A DNA stretch of 23,498 nucleotides from the IMG/VR virus record IMGVR_UViG_3300028368_000019, positions 1 through 23,498 of that record; one strand, 5' to 3'. This DNA is from a virus. Position 1 is the first letter of the stretch. Every line of letters begins with the position of its first letter. Shown one piece after another: positions 14,551 through 22,642 of this stretch. The position numbers were made by a program, and so were the translations under genes. Under the pieces are notes generated by a model that was not told the origin of the DNA, did not search any database, and saw only the letters and a program-made list of their open reading frames with translations.

Positions 14551-16751
14551 AGTTGATGCAAGAAGAACGTGATGTACGTACGAGCGTGTCTCAAGAAGGT
14601 CGTTTCAAAATTGCTGAGAATGCAAAGGCCTTTAAAGCTCTTATTGACGGTCTATACTCCCGCAAGGCGGAATCAATTACTAGGGAGATCTGGTCTAACG
14701 CTTACGACGCTCATACAGAACGTGGTAACAAGGACCGCCCCTTTTCTGTTACGTTTCCTAGTTTGTTCAACAACGAGTTTAGGGTGCGTGATTATGGCTA
14801 TGGACTGTCTCATGAAGATGTCATGGGACTGTATACAACTGTGTTCCAATCTACAAAAGAGGATACAAACTCTCAAACGGGCAAGTGGGGTCTTGGTTCT
14901 AAATCGCCTTTCTCCTACACTGACACATACGGGGTTACATCTTGGCATGATGGAAAGCGTAGGGTCTATTCAGCAGTAATTGGTCGAGACGGTGTACCAA
15001 CCATTAACTTGATGCACGAGGAAGACTCTGATGATGAAACTGGCCTAGAGGTAACTTTCCCTGTTGATGCTAGAGACGTTCAGTCTTTCCGGGATGCTGC
15101 TGAGTGGGTTTCTCTCGCCTATGACCCTATCCCAGAGGGGTTTGAGCCTAAGAAGCGTATCAATTATTACATTGATAAAAAAGGTCTTTACAAGATAGGC
15201 AATTTCTGTGATAAAAACGGAAGCCCCGTAGGAATAGGGTATAACGAAAGCACTGTTTTTGCTAAAATGGGTACCGTTCTTTATCCTATCAAGCCTAACG
15301 ATTATGTTTCTTCTTCCGAAATTATTACTCTAACAAAACTTTGTAGTCGTGATGATATTATCATCTTACCATTTGAGATGGGGGAACTTGAGATGACTCT
15401 GTCTCGGGAGGAACTATCTTTCGGTAAAGATGAACCTACTGCTGACTCTATCAAAAAGAGAATTAGTGAAGTATCAGATGTAATCTTAGAGGATACTCTT
15501 GAAGTAGTAAACAAATTTAAGACGCTTGAAGAAGCTAACAAATACTTTTGGAGTAGAGTTTCACATAACTATTTTATGAAACAACACTTCACTTCTGCCG
15601 ATTCAATAGTAAAATTTAGTACTGACTCAAACCTAGAAAAATATGACCCAAAGAACCCACAACGTGGGAAGGCTACTGTTTACAAAGAAGGTAGGTTTAC
15701 TTCTGTTTGGGGCGAATTACTCAATTCCCATATTCTAACCGAGCTAGACCAATTTTCTTTCGCTTGGATAGATCATAAAGCCACAGCCAACGCTAAAATT
15801 ACTAAAACAAATAATTATTTTGATTCAACTTACCGGATTACCACAGATCCAATTCTTATTATATCCGATCAAAGGAAGGGAGCGCCCCAAGCAAAGCATA
15901 ATGCCAGACGTGTACATAAGTACCTAACGGGAAGAGGTTTTAGTCAAGCTTCCTATGTTGAAATAACGGACGACAACGAGAAAGAAGCTCTGGATCAGAT
16001 AAAGACCTATAAGTCTAGGCGTGCAAAAGAAAATAGGGGAACTATTTTTACCCACGAAATAGACTACACCCATCCTAAGAAGGGTAGGTCTCGTGTAAAA
16101 CTCAGGGAACTGAAAGAAAATGGCAGCTTCCGTGGTTACGATACTACACTTGAACCTGAAGAATTTGATGAAGGTGGTTACTATCTTCGCATGTTTAGAA
16201 ACGATATCCAAGACGGGACTTTCAAGGAAAATTTTCTTCTCCCTAACTGGAAAAGTATTCTTGGGCTAAGTCCTGATGATAAAGTTGTTATTGTTCCTAA
16301 AACTATGTGGAGTCGATTTGATAAAGACTCAGATTGGATTAATCTTGATGTCACTGCTAAAGAGGTAATTAATAGTGGGGAATACAAGCGTCTTGTTAAT
16401 CTGAAGCATTGCATAACTGCAAAAAATCGTATTAATAATATCATAAATTCCTCTCACAATTTTTACACACTTCCGTTTTGGCCAAGCAGGCATGTAAATG
16501 CTATAAGGCCAATCTATGAAAAACTTGAGAAAATTACCGCATCTATAACGATGGATGATCTAGACAAGATTAACTCAGTTAGATCTGATGCTAAAGAGTC
16601 AGGACATCTTGTTTCTTACGATCGTATCGTTGAGGCAATCTCAAAAGAACGATCTTCCCTGTTTCCACTCCTATCTAAACTGAACGGATGGAATAAAGAT
16701 ACTGTTAAGCAGTATGAAGACCTAGTCATGAACCAAAAAGGAAAGTTTTAA
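14547..16751 (+). CDS. rIIA-like protein with GHKL ATPase domain
   Basis: Encodes 734 residues; T4 rIIA is 725. The N terminus has a GHKL (Hsp90/gyrase/MutL type) ATP site: REIWSNAYDAH (Glu47, Asn51), VRDYGYGLSHEDV (motif with Asp and glycines) and TGKWGLGSKSPFSYTD (glycine-rich lid). The remaining 500 residues lack recognisable motifs. T4 rIIA acts with rIIB at the inner membrane to overcome exclusion by the lambda Rex system and affects lysis timing; the direct mechanism is unknown. Start overlaps the glutaredoxin stop (ATGA), SD AAGGAA. The next gene overlaps by one base (TAATG) and is rIIB-like, so the pair is translationally coupled. Confidence 0.9.
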   Translation: MKLMQEERDVRTSVSQEGRFKIAENAKAFKALIDGLYSRKAESITREIWSNAYDAHTERGNKDRPFSVTFPSLFNNEFRVRDYGYGLSHEDVMGLYTTVFQSTKEDTNSQTGKWGLGSKSPFSYTDTYGVTSWHDGKRRVYSAVIGRDGVPTINLMHEEDSDDETGLEVTFPVDARDVQSFRDAAEWVSLAYDPIPEGFEPKKRINYYIDKKGLYKIGNFCDKNGSPVGIGYNESTVFAKMGTVLYPIKPNDYVSSSEIITLTKLCSRDDIIILPFEMGELEMTLSREELSFGKDEPTADSIKKRISEVSDVILEDTLEVVNKFKTLEEANKYFWSRVSHNYFMKQHFTSADSIVKFSTDSNLEKYDPKNPQRGKATVYKEGRFTSVWGELLNSHILTELDQFSFAWIDHKATANAKITKTNNYFDSTYRITTDPILIISDQRKGAPQAKHNARRVHKYLTGRGFSQASYVEITDDNEKEALDQIKTYKSRRAKENRGTIFTHEIDYTHPKKGRSRVKLRELKENGSFRGYDTTLEPEEFDEGGYYLRMFRNDIQDGTFKENFLLPNWKSILGLSPDDKVVIVPKTMWSRFDKDSDWINLDVTAKEVINSGEYKRLVNLKHCITAKNRINNIINSSHNFYTLPFWPSRHVNAIRPIYEKLEKITASITMDDLDKINSVRSDAKESGHLVSYDRIVEAISKERSSLFPLLSKLNGWNKDTVKQYEDLVMNQKGKF

Positions 16752-17545
16752 TGCAATACCCCTATACCTACACCCCGAAAGCAATCTCTATCTTCTTTAA
16801 CGGCAAGTCGCATAACATCCCGAGTGACTCAAAGAACTTTGATAAGCTTTGTGAACACCTTCTTTACGAGCCTCATGACCCTGAACTTATCACCAGTCTG
16901 ATTGACCGTGGTCTTGCAATGTCTAAGTTTGCAGAAGGTTCTGACATTATTGTCGACCTTGAAGCACAAACTATCACCTACAAGGGTGAAGAGCTTCATG
17001 GTGTTCTCGTAGATAAGATGCTTGATCTTGCTGGTGAAGACGCTGACATTGAGCCCTTGGCTAACTTCCTTCGCAACATTGACCAGAATCCTAGCTACAA
17101 CTCTCGTCAGTCTCTGTTTGCATTCCTTGAGCACTGGATGGCTCCTATCACAGAAGATGGGCACTTTGTGGCCTTTAAGAACGTTCGCGAGAACTACCGT
17201 GACATCCACTCAAATACATTTGACAATAGTCCGGGTAAGGTGTGCGAAGTTTCTCGACATCAGGTTGATGACAACATCAACAACACCTGCTCGCGGGGTC
17301 TCCACGTTGCAGCTACCTCTTACCTGAGTCATTTCTACTCTAACGGTAGTCGTACTGTTGCAGTTAAGGTAAACCCGGCAGACGTGGTTGCTGTGCCGCC
17401 GGATTACAACAATGCCAAGATGCGTTGCTGCCGGTACGAGGTTCTTGAAGAAGTTGAGCCCGATAGTCTTGAAGAACGCTCTACAAGGGTCGTTTATGAT
17501 CGTGATTACGATCAGGCCCCAAGTCATCGAGCGTTCCGAGTCTAA
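16751..17545 (+). CDS. rIIB-like protein
   Basis: Encodes 264 residues; T4 rIIB is 312. Recognised by the series LANFLRNIDQNPS, SLFAFLEHWMAPITEDGHF, VAFKNVRENYRDIHS and CSRGLHVAATSYLSHF, the conserved stretch shared by phage rIIB proteins, followed by VAVKVNPADVVAVP. It is thought to act with rIIA at the host membrane in resistance to exclusion. Junction with rIIA is TAATG, and the SD AAAAGGAAAG lies in the rIIA end. Its codon use seems slightly richer in GC than the genes before it. Confidence 0.88.
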   Translation: MQYPYTYTPKAISIFFNGKSHNIPSDSKNFDKLCEHLLYEPHDPELITSLIDRGLAMSKFAEGSDIIVDLEAQTITYKGEELHGVLVDKMLDLAGEDADIEPLANFLRNIDQNPSYNSRQSLFAFLEHWMAPITEDGHFVAFKNVRENYRDIHSNTFDNSPGKVCEVSRHQVDDNINNTCSRGLHVAATSYLSHFYSNGSRTVAVKVNPADVVAVPPDYNNAKMRCCRYEVLEEVEPDSLEERSTRVVYDRDYDQAPSHRAFRV

Positions 17546-17570
17546 TCGTCGGAACTGGTAATAAGACATT

Positions 17571-17597
17571 GGTCATCCCTCTTTCTGAGGGGTGGCC
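17571..17597 (+). other. Stem-loop after rIIB, 11-bp stem, no U-tract
   Basis: GGTCATCCCTC pairs with GAGGGGTGGCC around loop TTTCT with two G-T wobbles. It lies 25 bases after the rIIB stop and 47 bases before the next start, followed by TACAAAACC. It could end or trim the rII transcript. The surrounding gap (17546-17644) shows no convincing promoter. Confidence 0.6.
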
Positions 17598-17644
17598 TAC
17601 AAAACCAAACCTGTAAACTGAACTCCTATAAAGGACCAGACCAA

Positions 17645-19837
17645 ATGACAAACTTCAAACTTTTCGCTAACACAGTAAACAAGAGCTTCGACAAAATGTC
17701 TAAAGGTGAACTATTCGTTGTTGACCTAGAACTTCTGGACTTTGGTGAAAAAGAGGTGTACGCCAAGGACGACTACGGGCGTCCAGCCTATGACCTCGGA
17801 CCAATCAAAGACAAGTATGAAGAAAAAGATTTCTTTGACTTTTACCTCGACGCGTTTACCGGGGAAGAAAACCCCATCTTCCGTACACGTACGTTCCACG
17901 ATGGTTCATATGATAAACAATTTATTCGTCGAGTTGGCGGCGTCATATCCATTGATCCGAAGACTTTTGAAAAAACTACTGTATGGGATAACTGTAGTAA
18001 CCTTCCAGAGCCTTACAACAGAATAGCAAAGGTAATGAGGAGTATCGTAAAGTCCACGCCGATCAAATCTATCTTCCGATCCTCTGAATGGAAGGTGTCG
18101 GTGCCCTCTAACAAGAACCTTGATCCGGATGGTAACGTGGAAACCTTCTACCATTTTCACGCTAGCATTGACAAGGCCCATTACCATGAGTCTCCGGGGA
18201 ATCCACAGGGGAAAGTCAAATCTCTTTATGGGGTTTTCAAACGATCAATGAACGAATTCACCATTGATGCTCTTGAAACAGTAAAGGATTTGATTGACGA
18301 AAACAGTCTCTACCGAGGTCAAGAGCATAAGAAAAAAGTTGATGACATGCTCAAGGCAAAAAAGGATTTTAGGAATAAGATAGTTTCTTCACAAAGGGAT
18401 AGTTTCCTGTGGCATGTAGCAGCAACAAACCCCGGCCTCGCCTCCTTCCGAAATACCTCGATTGGTACTCTTGTTACAGACTTGTCCGAGGGTAAAGAGG
18501 TTGAATCAGCGGTAAAGTCTTTTGAAAGTAAAGTTGCTCCTCAAAACTACAAGCGTCCTAAAGCTTTGATCACCCAACGTATGGTTGATGATGCTGTTAA
18601 GACTCTTAAAGAGCTTAACATGGAACACGCTGTTGATCGTAGGCTTGCTCGTGCTTCAGATATGGACGTTAACGACGTTTTGTTTGTTGACCGGGACACT
18701 GGTAAACAGATGATCGGTGGTTCTGTGATTAATGATTTGCTTTCTTCTGAAGTTAAAAAGACAGACTTTAGCATCAAGAACGCTAAGCCGATCCCAGCAG
18801 AGGACTTCATTGAACATGTTGTTCCTCAGGCCAATAAGATTGAAGCCTTGGTTCGTAACGATCATACGGCTAACTTCATGACAGTTACCGCTCCCAAACA
18901 CGGTGACTCCGGTGGTCTCTTTAGCTGGAACAATGACTTTGGTTGGGCCTACAACGGTGGTATCACTGATTCTGATATCCGCCGTAAGGTTGCTGCACGA
19001 GGGGGTTCGGTTGATGGTGACTTCCGGTTCTCTCACTCTTGGAACCACGAGGGTCGGCGTAATGCCTCTCTTATGGATCTTCATGTTTTCCACCCCGAAA
19101 ATAGCAAGAGGGCTTTTAAAGTTGGTGACAAGTATGGTAACAACGAACAGCGAGTAGGCTGGAACAAACGTCAACATCCGCAAACAGGAGGAGTTCAAGA
19201 CGTAGATTACGTTTCAGCTGCGCCAAGTGGCAATGTACCAGTTGAGAACATTACTTACCCGTCTCGTAGTGAAATGTCGGATGGTATATATCGTTGTGCC
19301 ATCCATAACTGGAAACTTCGTTCTCCTACAGAAGGTGGCTTCAAAGCCGAGATTGAGTTTGATGGTCAGGTCTTTGAATATGACTATCCTAAGAAACTTG
19401 ATCACAAAGAATGGGTTCTTGTTGCTGAGGTAACCCTAAAAAATGGTGTGTTCTCTATCACTCACAAGATCCCTTGCTCTTCCCAGTCTTCCAAAAATAT
19501 TTGGGGAGTAGATACAAACAATCTAGCAACGGTTCGTACTATCATGAACTCACCTAACCACTGGGGTAATAATAAGGCTGGTAATAAACACACCTTTTTC
19601 ATCCTCGACGGGTGTGAGATTGATGAGGAACCTCGTGGTATCTTTAATGAGTTTCTAAGTCCAGCGCTTTATAAGCACCGTAAGGTGTTTGAAGTACTTG
19701 GAAACAAGACTAAGTGTGAACTTGATCCCGACCAGCTTTCTGGTGTTGGATTTTCTCATACCAAAAAAGCCGAAATCGAACTTTTGGTAACAGACAACAA
19801 AGGTAAGAAAACCGCTTACAACGTAAACTTCGGATAA
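17645..19837 (+). CDS. Large unknown protein with a DLHV beta-sandwich-like segment
   Basis: Encodes 730 residues, SD AAAGGA. The first 450 residues are mostly charged and helical with no recognised domain. Residues about 460-610 follow a pattern I know from a beta-sandwich group like DUF2135: SHSWN (463-467), MDLHVFHPE (477-485), VDYVSAAPSGN, PVENITYP (532-539), DGIYRCAIHNW and KAEIEFDGQVFEYD. In that group the D-L-H-V strand and the P-V-E-N-I turn are the constant parts; several members accompany von Willebrand or tellurium-resistance type proteins, and phage copies have no assigned role. No signal peptide or membrane segment. Lies after rIIAB. A structural or host-interaction protein is possible. 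Confidence 0.75.
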   Translation: MTNFKLFANTVNKSFDKMSKGELFVVDLELLDFGEKEVYAKDDYGRPAYDLGPIKDKYEEKDFFDFYLDAFTGEENPIFRTRTFHDGSYDKQFIRRVGGVISIDPKTFEKTTVWDNCSNLPEPYNRIAKVMRSIVKSTPIKSIFRSSEWKVSVPSNKNLDPDGNVETFYHFHASIDKAHYHESPGNPQGKVKSLYGVFKRSMNEFTIDALETVKDLIDENSLYRGQEHKKKVDDMLKAKKDFRNKIVSSQRDSFLWHVAATNPGLASFRNTSIGTLVTDLSEGKEVESAVKSFESKVAPQNYKRPKALITQRMVDDAVKTLKELNMEHAVDRRLARASDMDVNDVLFVDRDTGKQMIGGSVINDLLSSEVKKTDFSIKNAKPIPAEDFIEHVVPQANKIEALVRNDHTANFMTVTAPKHGDSGGLFSWNNDFGWAYNGGITDSDIRRKVAARGGSVDGDFRFSHSWNHEGRRNASLMDLHVFHPENSKRAFKVGDKYGNNEQRVGWNKRQHPQTGGVQDVDYVSAAPSGNVPVENITYPSRSEMSDGIYRCAIHNWKLRSPTEGGFKAEIEFDGQVFEYDYPKKLDHKEWVLVAEVTLKNGVFSITHKIPCSSQSSKNIWGVDTNNLATVRTIMNSPNHWGNNKAGNKHTFFILDGCEIDEEPRGIFNEFLSPALYKHRKVFEVLGNKTKCELDPDQLSGVGFSHTKKAEIELLVTDNKGKKTAYNVNFG

Positions 19838-19850
19838 AGGAATCAAAACC

Positions 19851-20252
19851 ATGACTAATCTCTACAAACGTGCTGCAAAAGAAAACTGGCGCTTCAACTC
19901 CACTAAGGGTCAGATGACCGTCGAGGATCTGTTCAAGTTGGCTCTGACTTCTCAAACAGGTGCTGCTTGCCTTAATAAGGTGGCAATTGATCTTTCTCGC
20001 CAGATTCGTGAAACGGGAGAAGAGACCTTCGTTGATACTGGGTCTAACCCCCAGTTGACTCGTTGGAAAGATCAGCTTGAGCTTGTTAAAGACGTAATTG
20101 CTGATAAGCAAGACGAAAACGCTGCTCGTCAAGATGCCCGCGCTAAGGCTGAAAAGCGTCAGAAGCTTCTTGAGATCCTTGATAAGAAACAAGAAAACAA
20201 GCTGGAAGGTCTTTCCGAAGATGAAATCCGAAAGCAACTTGCCGAACTTTGA
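19851..20252 (+). CDS. Conserved phage protein with C-terminal coiled coil
   Basis: Encodes 133 residues, SD AAAGGAA. The pattern NLYKRAAKENWRFNSTKGQ, then TVEDLFKLAL, then a long charged helix, AEKRQKLLEILDKKQENK, and the end LEGLSEDEIRKQLAEL is familiar from a widespread uncharacterised phage family. Residues from about 72 to the end should form a coiled coil. In many phages it sits beside the large protein found just upstream here, suggesting that the two act together; this is recollection, not tested. Function unknown. Confidence 0.75.
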   Translation: MTNLYKRAAKENWRFNSTKGQMTVEDLFKLALTSQTGAACLNKVAIDLSRQIRETGEETFVDTGSNPQLTRWKDQLELVKDVIADKQDENAARQDARAKAEKRQKLLEILDKKQENKLEGLSEDEIRKQLAEL

Positions 20253-20451
20253 TCTTCTTAGTCTGATGAATAGGAGCGCTAGAAACTCTGATGCGTATCT
20301 TAGTTTACATGCGCGTGGCGCTGCTAGACACCACGACACTATGTTTAACTTCTACAAACAGGAACTGATTTCACGCGGGGTAAAACTCGTGTGGGATCAA
20401 AAAGGTTTTGCAACTATAGTAAGCAAGGAAAAGAGCAATGCACTGGTGTGA
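20221..20451 (+). CDS. Unknown small protein, 76 residues
   Basis: Start taken at ATG 20221, after GGAAGG within the end of the previous gene; the two overlap by 32 bases. The frame is open further upstream but that part is shadow of the coiled-coil gene. It reads NLPNFDLLSLMNRSARNSDA, then ARGAARHHDTMFNFYKQEL. No family recognised. Confidence 0.6.
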   Translation: MKSESNLPNFDLLSLMNRSARNSDAYLSLHARGAARHHDTMFNFYKQELISRGVKLVWDQKGFATIVSKEKSNALV

Positions 20452-20596
20452 TAAAGCCGAACTAGAACTTGAACAAGAGCTTGAGGATGGCCTTATAACT
20501 CAGGAAGAGTTCAATGAGTATATGAGAGACCTCAAGCAAGAACTCAGAGAAGCAAGAGAAGAGGATGCAGAAGCTGCATTTGACAACTACTACTGA
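20438..20596 (+). CDS. Very small acidic helical protein, 52 residues
   Basis: ATG at 20438 after SD AAGGAAAAG, overlapping the previous gene by 14 bases. The protein begins MHWCDKAELELEQELEDGLI and continues TQEEFNEYMRDLKQEL, then REAREEDAEAAFDNYY. The motif E-D-G-L-I-T-x-E-E-F/Y recurs in tiny phage proteins and in SHOCT-like oligomerisation segments. It is about one third Asp or Glu. Possibly a DNA mimic or an adaptor; function not shown. Confidence 0.65.
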   Translation: MHWCDKAELELEQELEDGLITQEEFNEYMRDLKQELREAREEDAEAAFDNYY

Positions 20597-20610
20597 CTAC
20601 ACTGTATACT
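20580..20610 (+). promoter_or_regulatory. Candidate sigma-70 promoter upstream of the zinc-finger gene
   Basis: TTGACA at 20580-20585 and TATACT at 20605-20610 are separated by 19 bases, slightly long; TGTATA at 20603 would give 17. It lies just before the small-gene run beginning at 20636. TTGACA also occurs inside many genes here as part of Asp codons, including this one, so chance is a serious alternative. Confidence 0.3.
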
Positions 20611-20635
20611 AAATCAACAGAAGGAAGCCATAACA

Positions 20636-20878
20636 ATGGTAAAAAAGACGGAAGAGTATTACATTTGTGATAGGTGTAATATTAAAATGGAGAGACCTAT
20701 AGTAGGGTGCGATAAGAGACCTACTGTGTATAAGCTTACTGCTCGTGCAGAAGATGCGAGACTGGCAGGTTGGGTGGCTTTAAATTGGATAGATCTTTGT
20801 TGTTCTTGTAACTTTCACCTTGAAAAACTAGTCAAGAACGAGCAGAAAAAACAACGAAAAACGAGGGCAAAACTATGA
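20636..20878 (+). CDS. Small putative zinc-ribbon protein
   Basis: Encodes 80 residues, SD AAGGAAG. Two cysteine pairs, YICDRCNIKM near the N terminus and LCCSCNFHLEKL near residue 60, are spaced as in a zinc ribbon or treble-clef finger. The C terminus is very basic (KNEQKKQRKTRAKL). Likely binds nucleic acid or a host protein. The stop overlaps the next start (ATGA). Confidence 0.65.
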   Translation: MVKKTEEYYICDRCNIKMERPIVGCDKRPTVYKLTARAEDARLAGWVALNWIDLCCSCNFHLEKLVKNEQKKQRKTRAKL

Positions 20879-21018
20879 AGATTGATCTAGATAGGGTTAA
20901 GCCGGTGGGTGGTAGCCGACTCACCAAAGAAGAATGTCTTAGGCGCATCAAAGAATGCCAAGAGGCTAACATTATCCATGCTGTCGAAGCATTAAAAGAA
21001 GAAATGAAGGGTTACTAA
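20875..21018 (+). CDS. Very small unknown protein, 47 residues
   Basis: Begins ATGA on the stop of the zinc-ribbon gene. Reads MKIDLDRVKPVGGSRLTKEE and then a single long helix, RRIKECQEANIIHAVEALKE. No family recognised. Short, but the tight junctions on both sides (4-base overlap before, 3-base gap after) support it. Confidence 0.6.
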   Translation: MKIDLDRVKPVGGSRLTKEECLRRIKECQEANIIHAVEALKEEMKGY

Positions 21019-21021
21019 CTT

Positions 21022-21411
21022 ATGGCTTATAACTGGAATCTTGTGAACAACCTATGCTTTGTTTTTGGTTCTAACCTCGCTGGTTATCACGGTGCAGGGG
21101 CGGCTTCCTACGCACATAAAAGCCTTGGAGCAGCTTGGGGTGTAGGGATTGGCCGTACTGGCCGGTGCTATGCTATCCCTACTAAAGACGGGAGTATGCA
21201 GACTTTGTCTCTCGATAAAATTGAGAACTTTGTCTATAGGTTTATCAAGTATGCTGAGGCTCGCCCCGGTCTCTTGTTTGTTATCACACCGATTGGTTGT
21301 GGTCTAGCTGGCCATAATCGAAAGGATATCATGCAGCTTATCATAGATCAAGGAGGTCCTCTCTCTAACATGGTCTTCACAGCAAGCTGGGTGGATCTGG
21401 ACGTAATCTAA
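21022..21411 (+). CDS. A1S_2505-type phage protein, macro-domain-like
   Basis: Encodes 129 residues, SD GAAGGG. Signature elements in order: FVFGSNLAGYHGAGAASYA (13-31), GIGRTGRCYAIPTKD, and VITPIGCGLAGHNRKDI. These define a phage and bacterial family named after A1S_2505. The glycine-rich G-S-N-x-x-G-x-H-G-A-G-A loop resembles the ADP-ribose-binding loop of macro domains, so binding or processing of ADP-ribose or a related nucleotide is plausible but unproven. Cytoplasmic. It is among the accessory genes of the right part, where counter-defence functions are common. Confidence 0.8.
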   Translation: MAYNWNLVNNLCFVFGSNLAGYHGAGAASYAHKSLGAAWGVGIGRTGRCYAIPTKDGSMQTLSLDKIENFVYRFIKYAEARPGLLFVITPIGCGLAGHNRKDIMQLIIDQGGPLSNMVFTASWVDLDVI

Positions 21412-21435
21412 ACACATAGGATAAGGAGAAAATCA

Positions 21436-21678
21436 ATGGCTGGTGGAAAATCTGGACTTGGTAAAGCAAAGGCGCGTCAGAGCAGCCGCAAGAGTGCTCT
21501 TGGAATTAACACTAGGCAGAAGGCCAAGCTTCCGGCTAAGTCTGGTCGTCGTCGATCGCCTAACATTCGTTCTGAAGTTGATCGGCATGGTAAGCGGAAT
21601 TGGGTTACTGCAACCCCCGATGAAGTCCGTGCTAACAACAAGAAAAATCACCAGAAGTCCCAAAGCGTGGCTGTGTAA
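21436..21678 (+). CDS. Small highly basic protein, probably nucleic-acid binding
   Basis: Encodes 80 residues, SD AAGGAG. Contains 21 Lys or Arg against 4 acidic residues: GLGKAKARQSSRKSALG, AKSGRRRSPNIR, ANNKKNHQKSQ. It should be largely unstructured and bind DNA or RNA, or a host acidic protein. No named family. TAATG junction to the next gene. Confidence 0.65.
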   Translation: MAGGKSGLGKAKARQSSRKSALGINTRQKAKLPAKSGRRRSPNIRSEVDRHGKRNWVTATPDEVRANNKKNHQKSQSVAV

Positions 21679-21854
21679 TGGTGTATGAGAATCTTGGTCC
21701 ATTTGAGACAAAGGAGGACGCCCTTGTGGCGTCTTCTAACTACCTGAGAAAGTATCCTGCGCAAGGCTACGACACTATAGCCCGCAAACCATATATGTCT
21801 CCGAGAGATAACCAGTGGTATGCGATAGTTTCGAGAGGAAACAACTGTGATTGA
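21678..21854 (+). CDS. Very small unknown protein, 58 residues
   Basis: ATG overlaps the preceding stop (TAATG). It reads MVYENLGPFETKEDALVASS, then YDTIARKPYMSPRDNQW and YAIVSRGNN. The shape (strand, helix, strands) suggests a compact domain. It overlaps the next gene by 8 bases. No family recognised. Confidence 0.6.
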   Translation: MVYENLGPFETKEDALVASSNYLRKYPAQGYDTIARKPYMSPRDNQWYAIVSRGNNCD

Positions 21855-22296
21855 ATCTTACAAACCTAACAAAAAATCGTGGCACTATCGGGTTGCTAAG
21901 CGTGCATCTGGTGGTAACATGCCAGTGGACTTTTGCCAGTACTGGCGTACTATCCTTCTTTTTGTGATCTTTACAGGTTCTATTGGTACCTTCTTATCTT
22001 ACGTTGTTGTAGGTTGGTTTTATGGTCTTTACCTTTTGTTCTTCAATTTTAATTTGTTTGAAGATGGAAACTGGTGGGCTCTTGGGTTTTTTCTTGGTTC
22101 TATGCTTATTTATGCTTCTTTGCTTTTTTCTCTTGTTTGGCTACTTGTTAAAGGCTATGAAGAAATTTTTGAGAAGAGGAGACAAAACTACGTGGCCAAA
22201 CCGCCCGGCCTTATCAATACAAAGTACCGGTCTATCAAATACAAGTTCTGCCCTATAATGGATTACGGTAAGGTGAAAAACTATGACAATTGCTAA
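21847..22296 (+). CDS. Membrane protein, 149 residues
   Basis: GTG start after SD GAGAGGAA, inside the end of the previous gene. An N-terminal cytoplasmic part (SWHYRVAKRASGG, VDFCQYW) precedes hydrophobic segments at about 36-66 (ILLFVIFTGSIGTFLSY and following) and 77-101 (WALGFFLGSMLIYASLLFSL), then a basic tail with EIFEKRRQNY. The H-Y-R-x-A... C-x-Y-x-W pattern before the first segment is known from small phage membrane proteins of unknown function. Overlaps the next gene by 14 bases. Confidence 0.7.
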   Translation: MIESYKPNKKSWHYRVAKRASGGNMPVDFCQYWRTILLFVIFTGSIGTFLSYVVVGWFYGLYLLFFNFNLFEDGNWWALGFFLGSMLIYASLLFSLVWLLVKGYEEIFEKRRQNYVAKPPGLINTKYRSIKYKFCPIMDYGKVKNYDNC

Positions 22297-22642
22297 AATG
22301 ACTGATAAGGAATTCGATCAATGGGTGGCTGCACTCCGCAGTGGTAAGTACCAGCAAATACAAGAGACACTTATGGGTGTTTCAGAGTTTGGTGAGACAG
22401 GTTATTGCTGCCTTGGTGTACTTAATAATTTGTTTCATCTCGGCCCTATGGAAGTTGAGGGTCCTAATGAAAATGGTTTTACTTTTGAAGGACACGATAT
22501 AACCTATAACCACATAATAAAATTCACCCAAGACTTTAAAATATCAGAAATTGCTATAGAAATGAATGAAGGAGGTGAATCCTTTAGTGAGATTGCAAAT
22601 GCTCTAGAAGAATACTATTATAGCAAAGGAAAACATAAATGA
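22283..22642 (+). CDS. CCLGV-type phage protein of unknown function
   Basis: Encodes 119 residues, SD AAGGTGA. The hallmark W-x-x-A-L-R-S-G-K-Y-x-Q followed by GYCCLGVLNNLFHLG is shared by many small phage proteins with no known role. The C-terminal half (HDITYNHIIKF, ISEIAIEMNEGGESFSEIAN) holds a short sequence resembling a helix-turn-helix, as often seen in this group. Ends with ATGA overlap into the repeat gene. Confidence 0.7.
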   Translation: MTIAKMTDKEFDQWVAALRSGKYQQIQETLMGVSEFGETGYCCLGVLNNLFHLGPMEVEGPNENGFTFEGHDITYNHIIKFTQDFKISEIAIEMNEGGESFSEIANALEEYYYSKGKHK

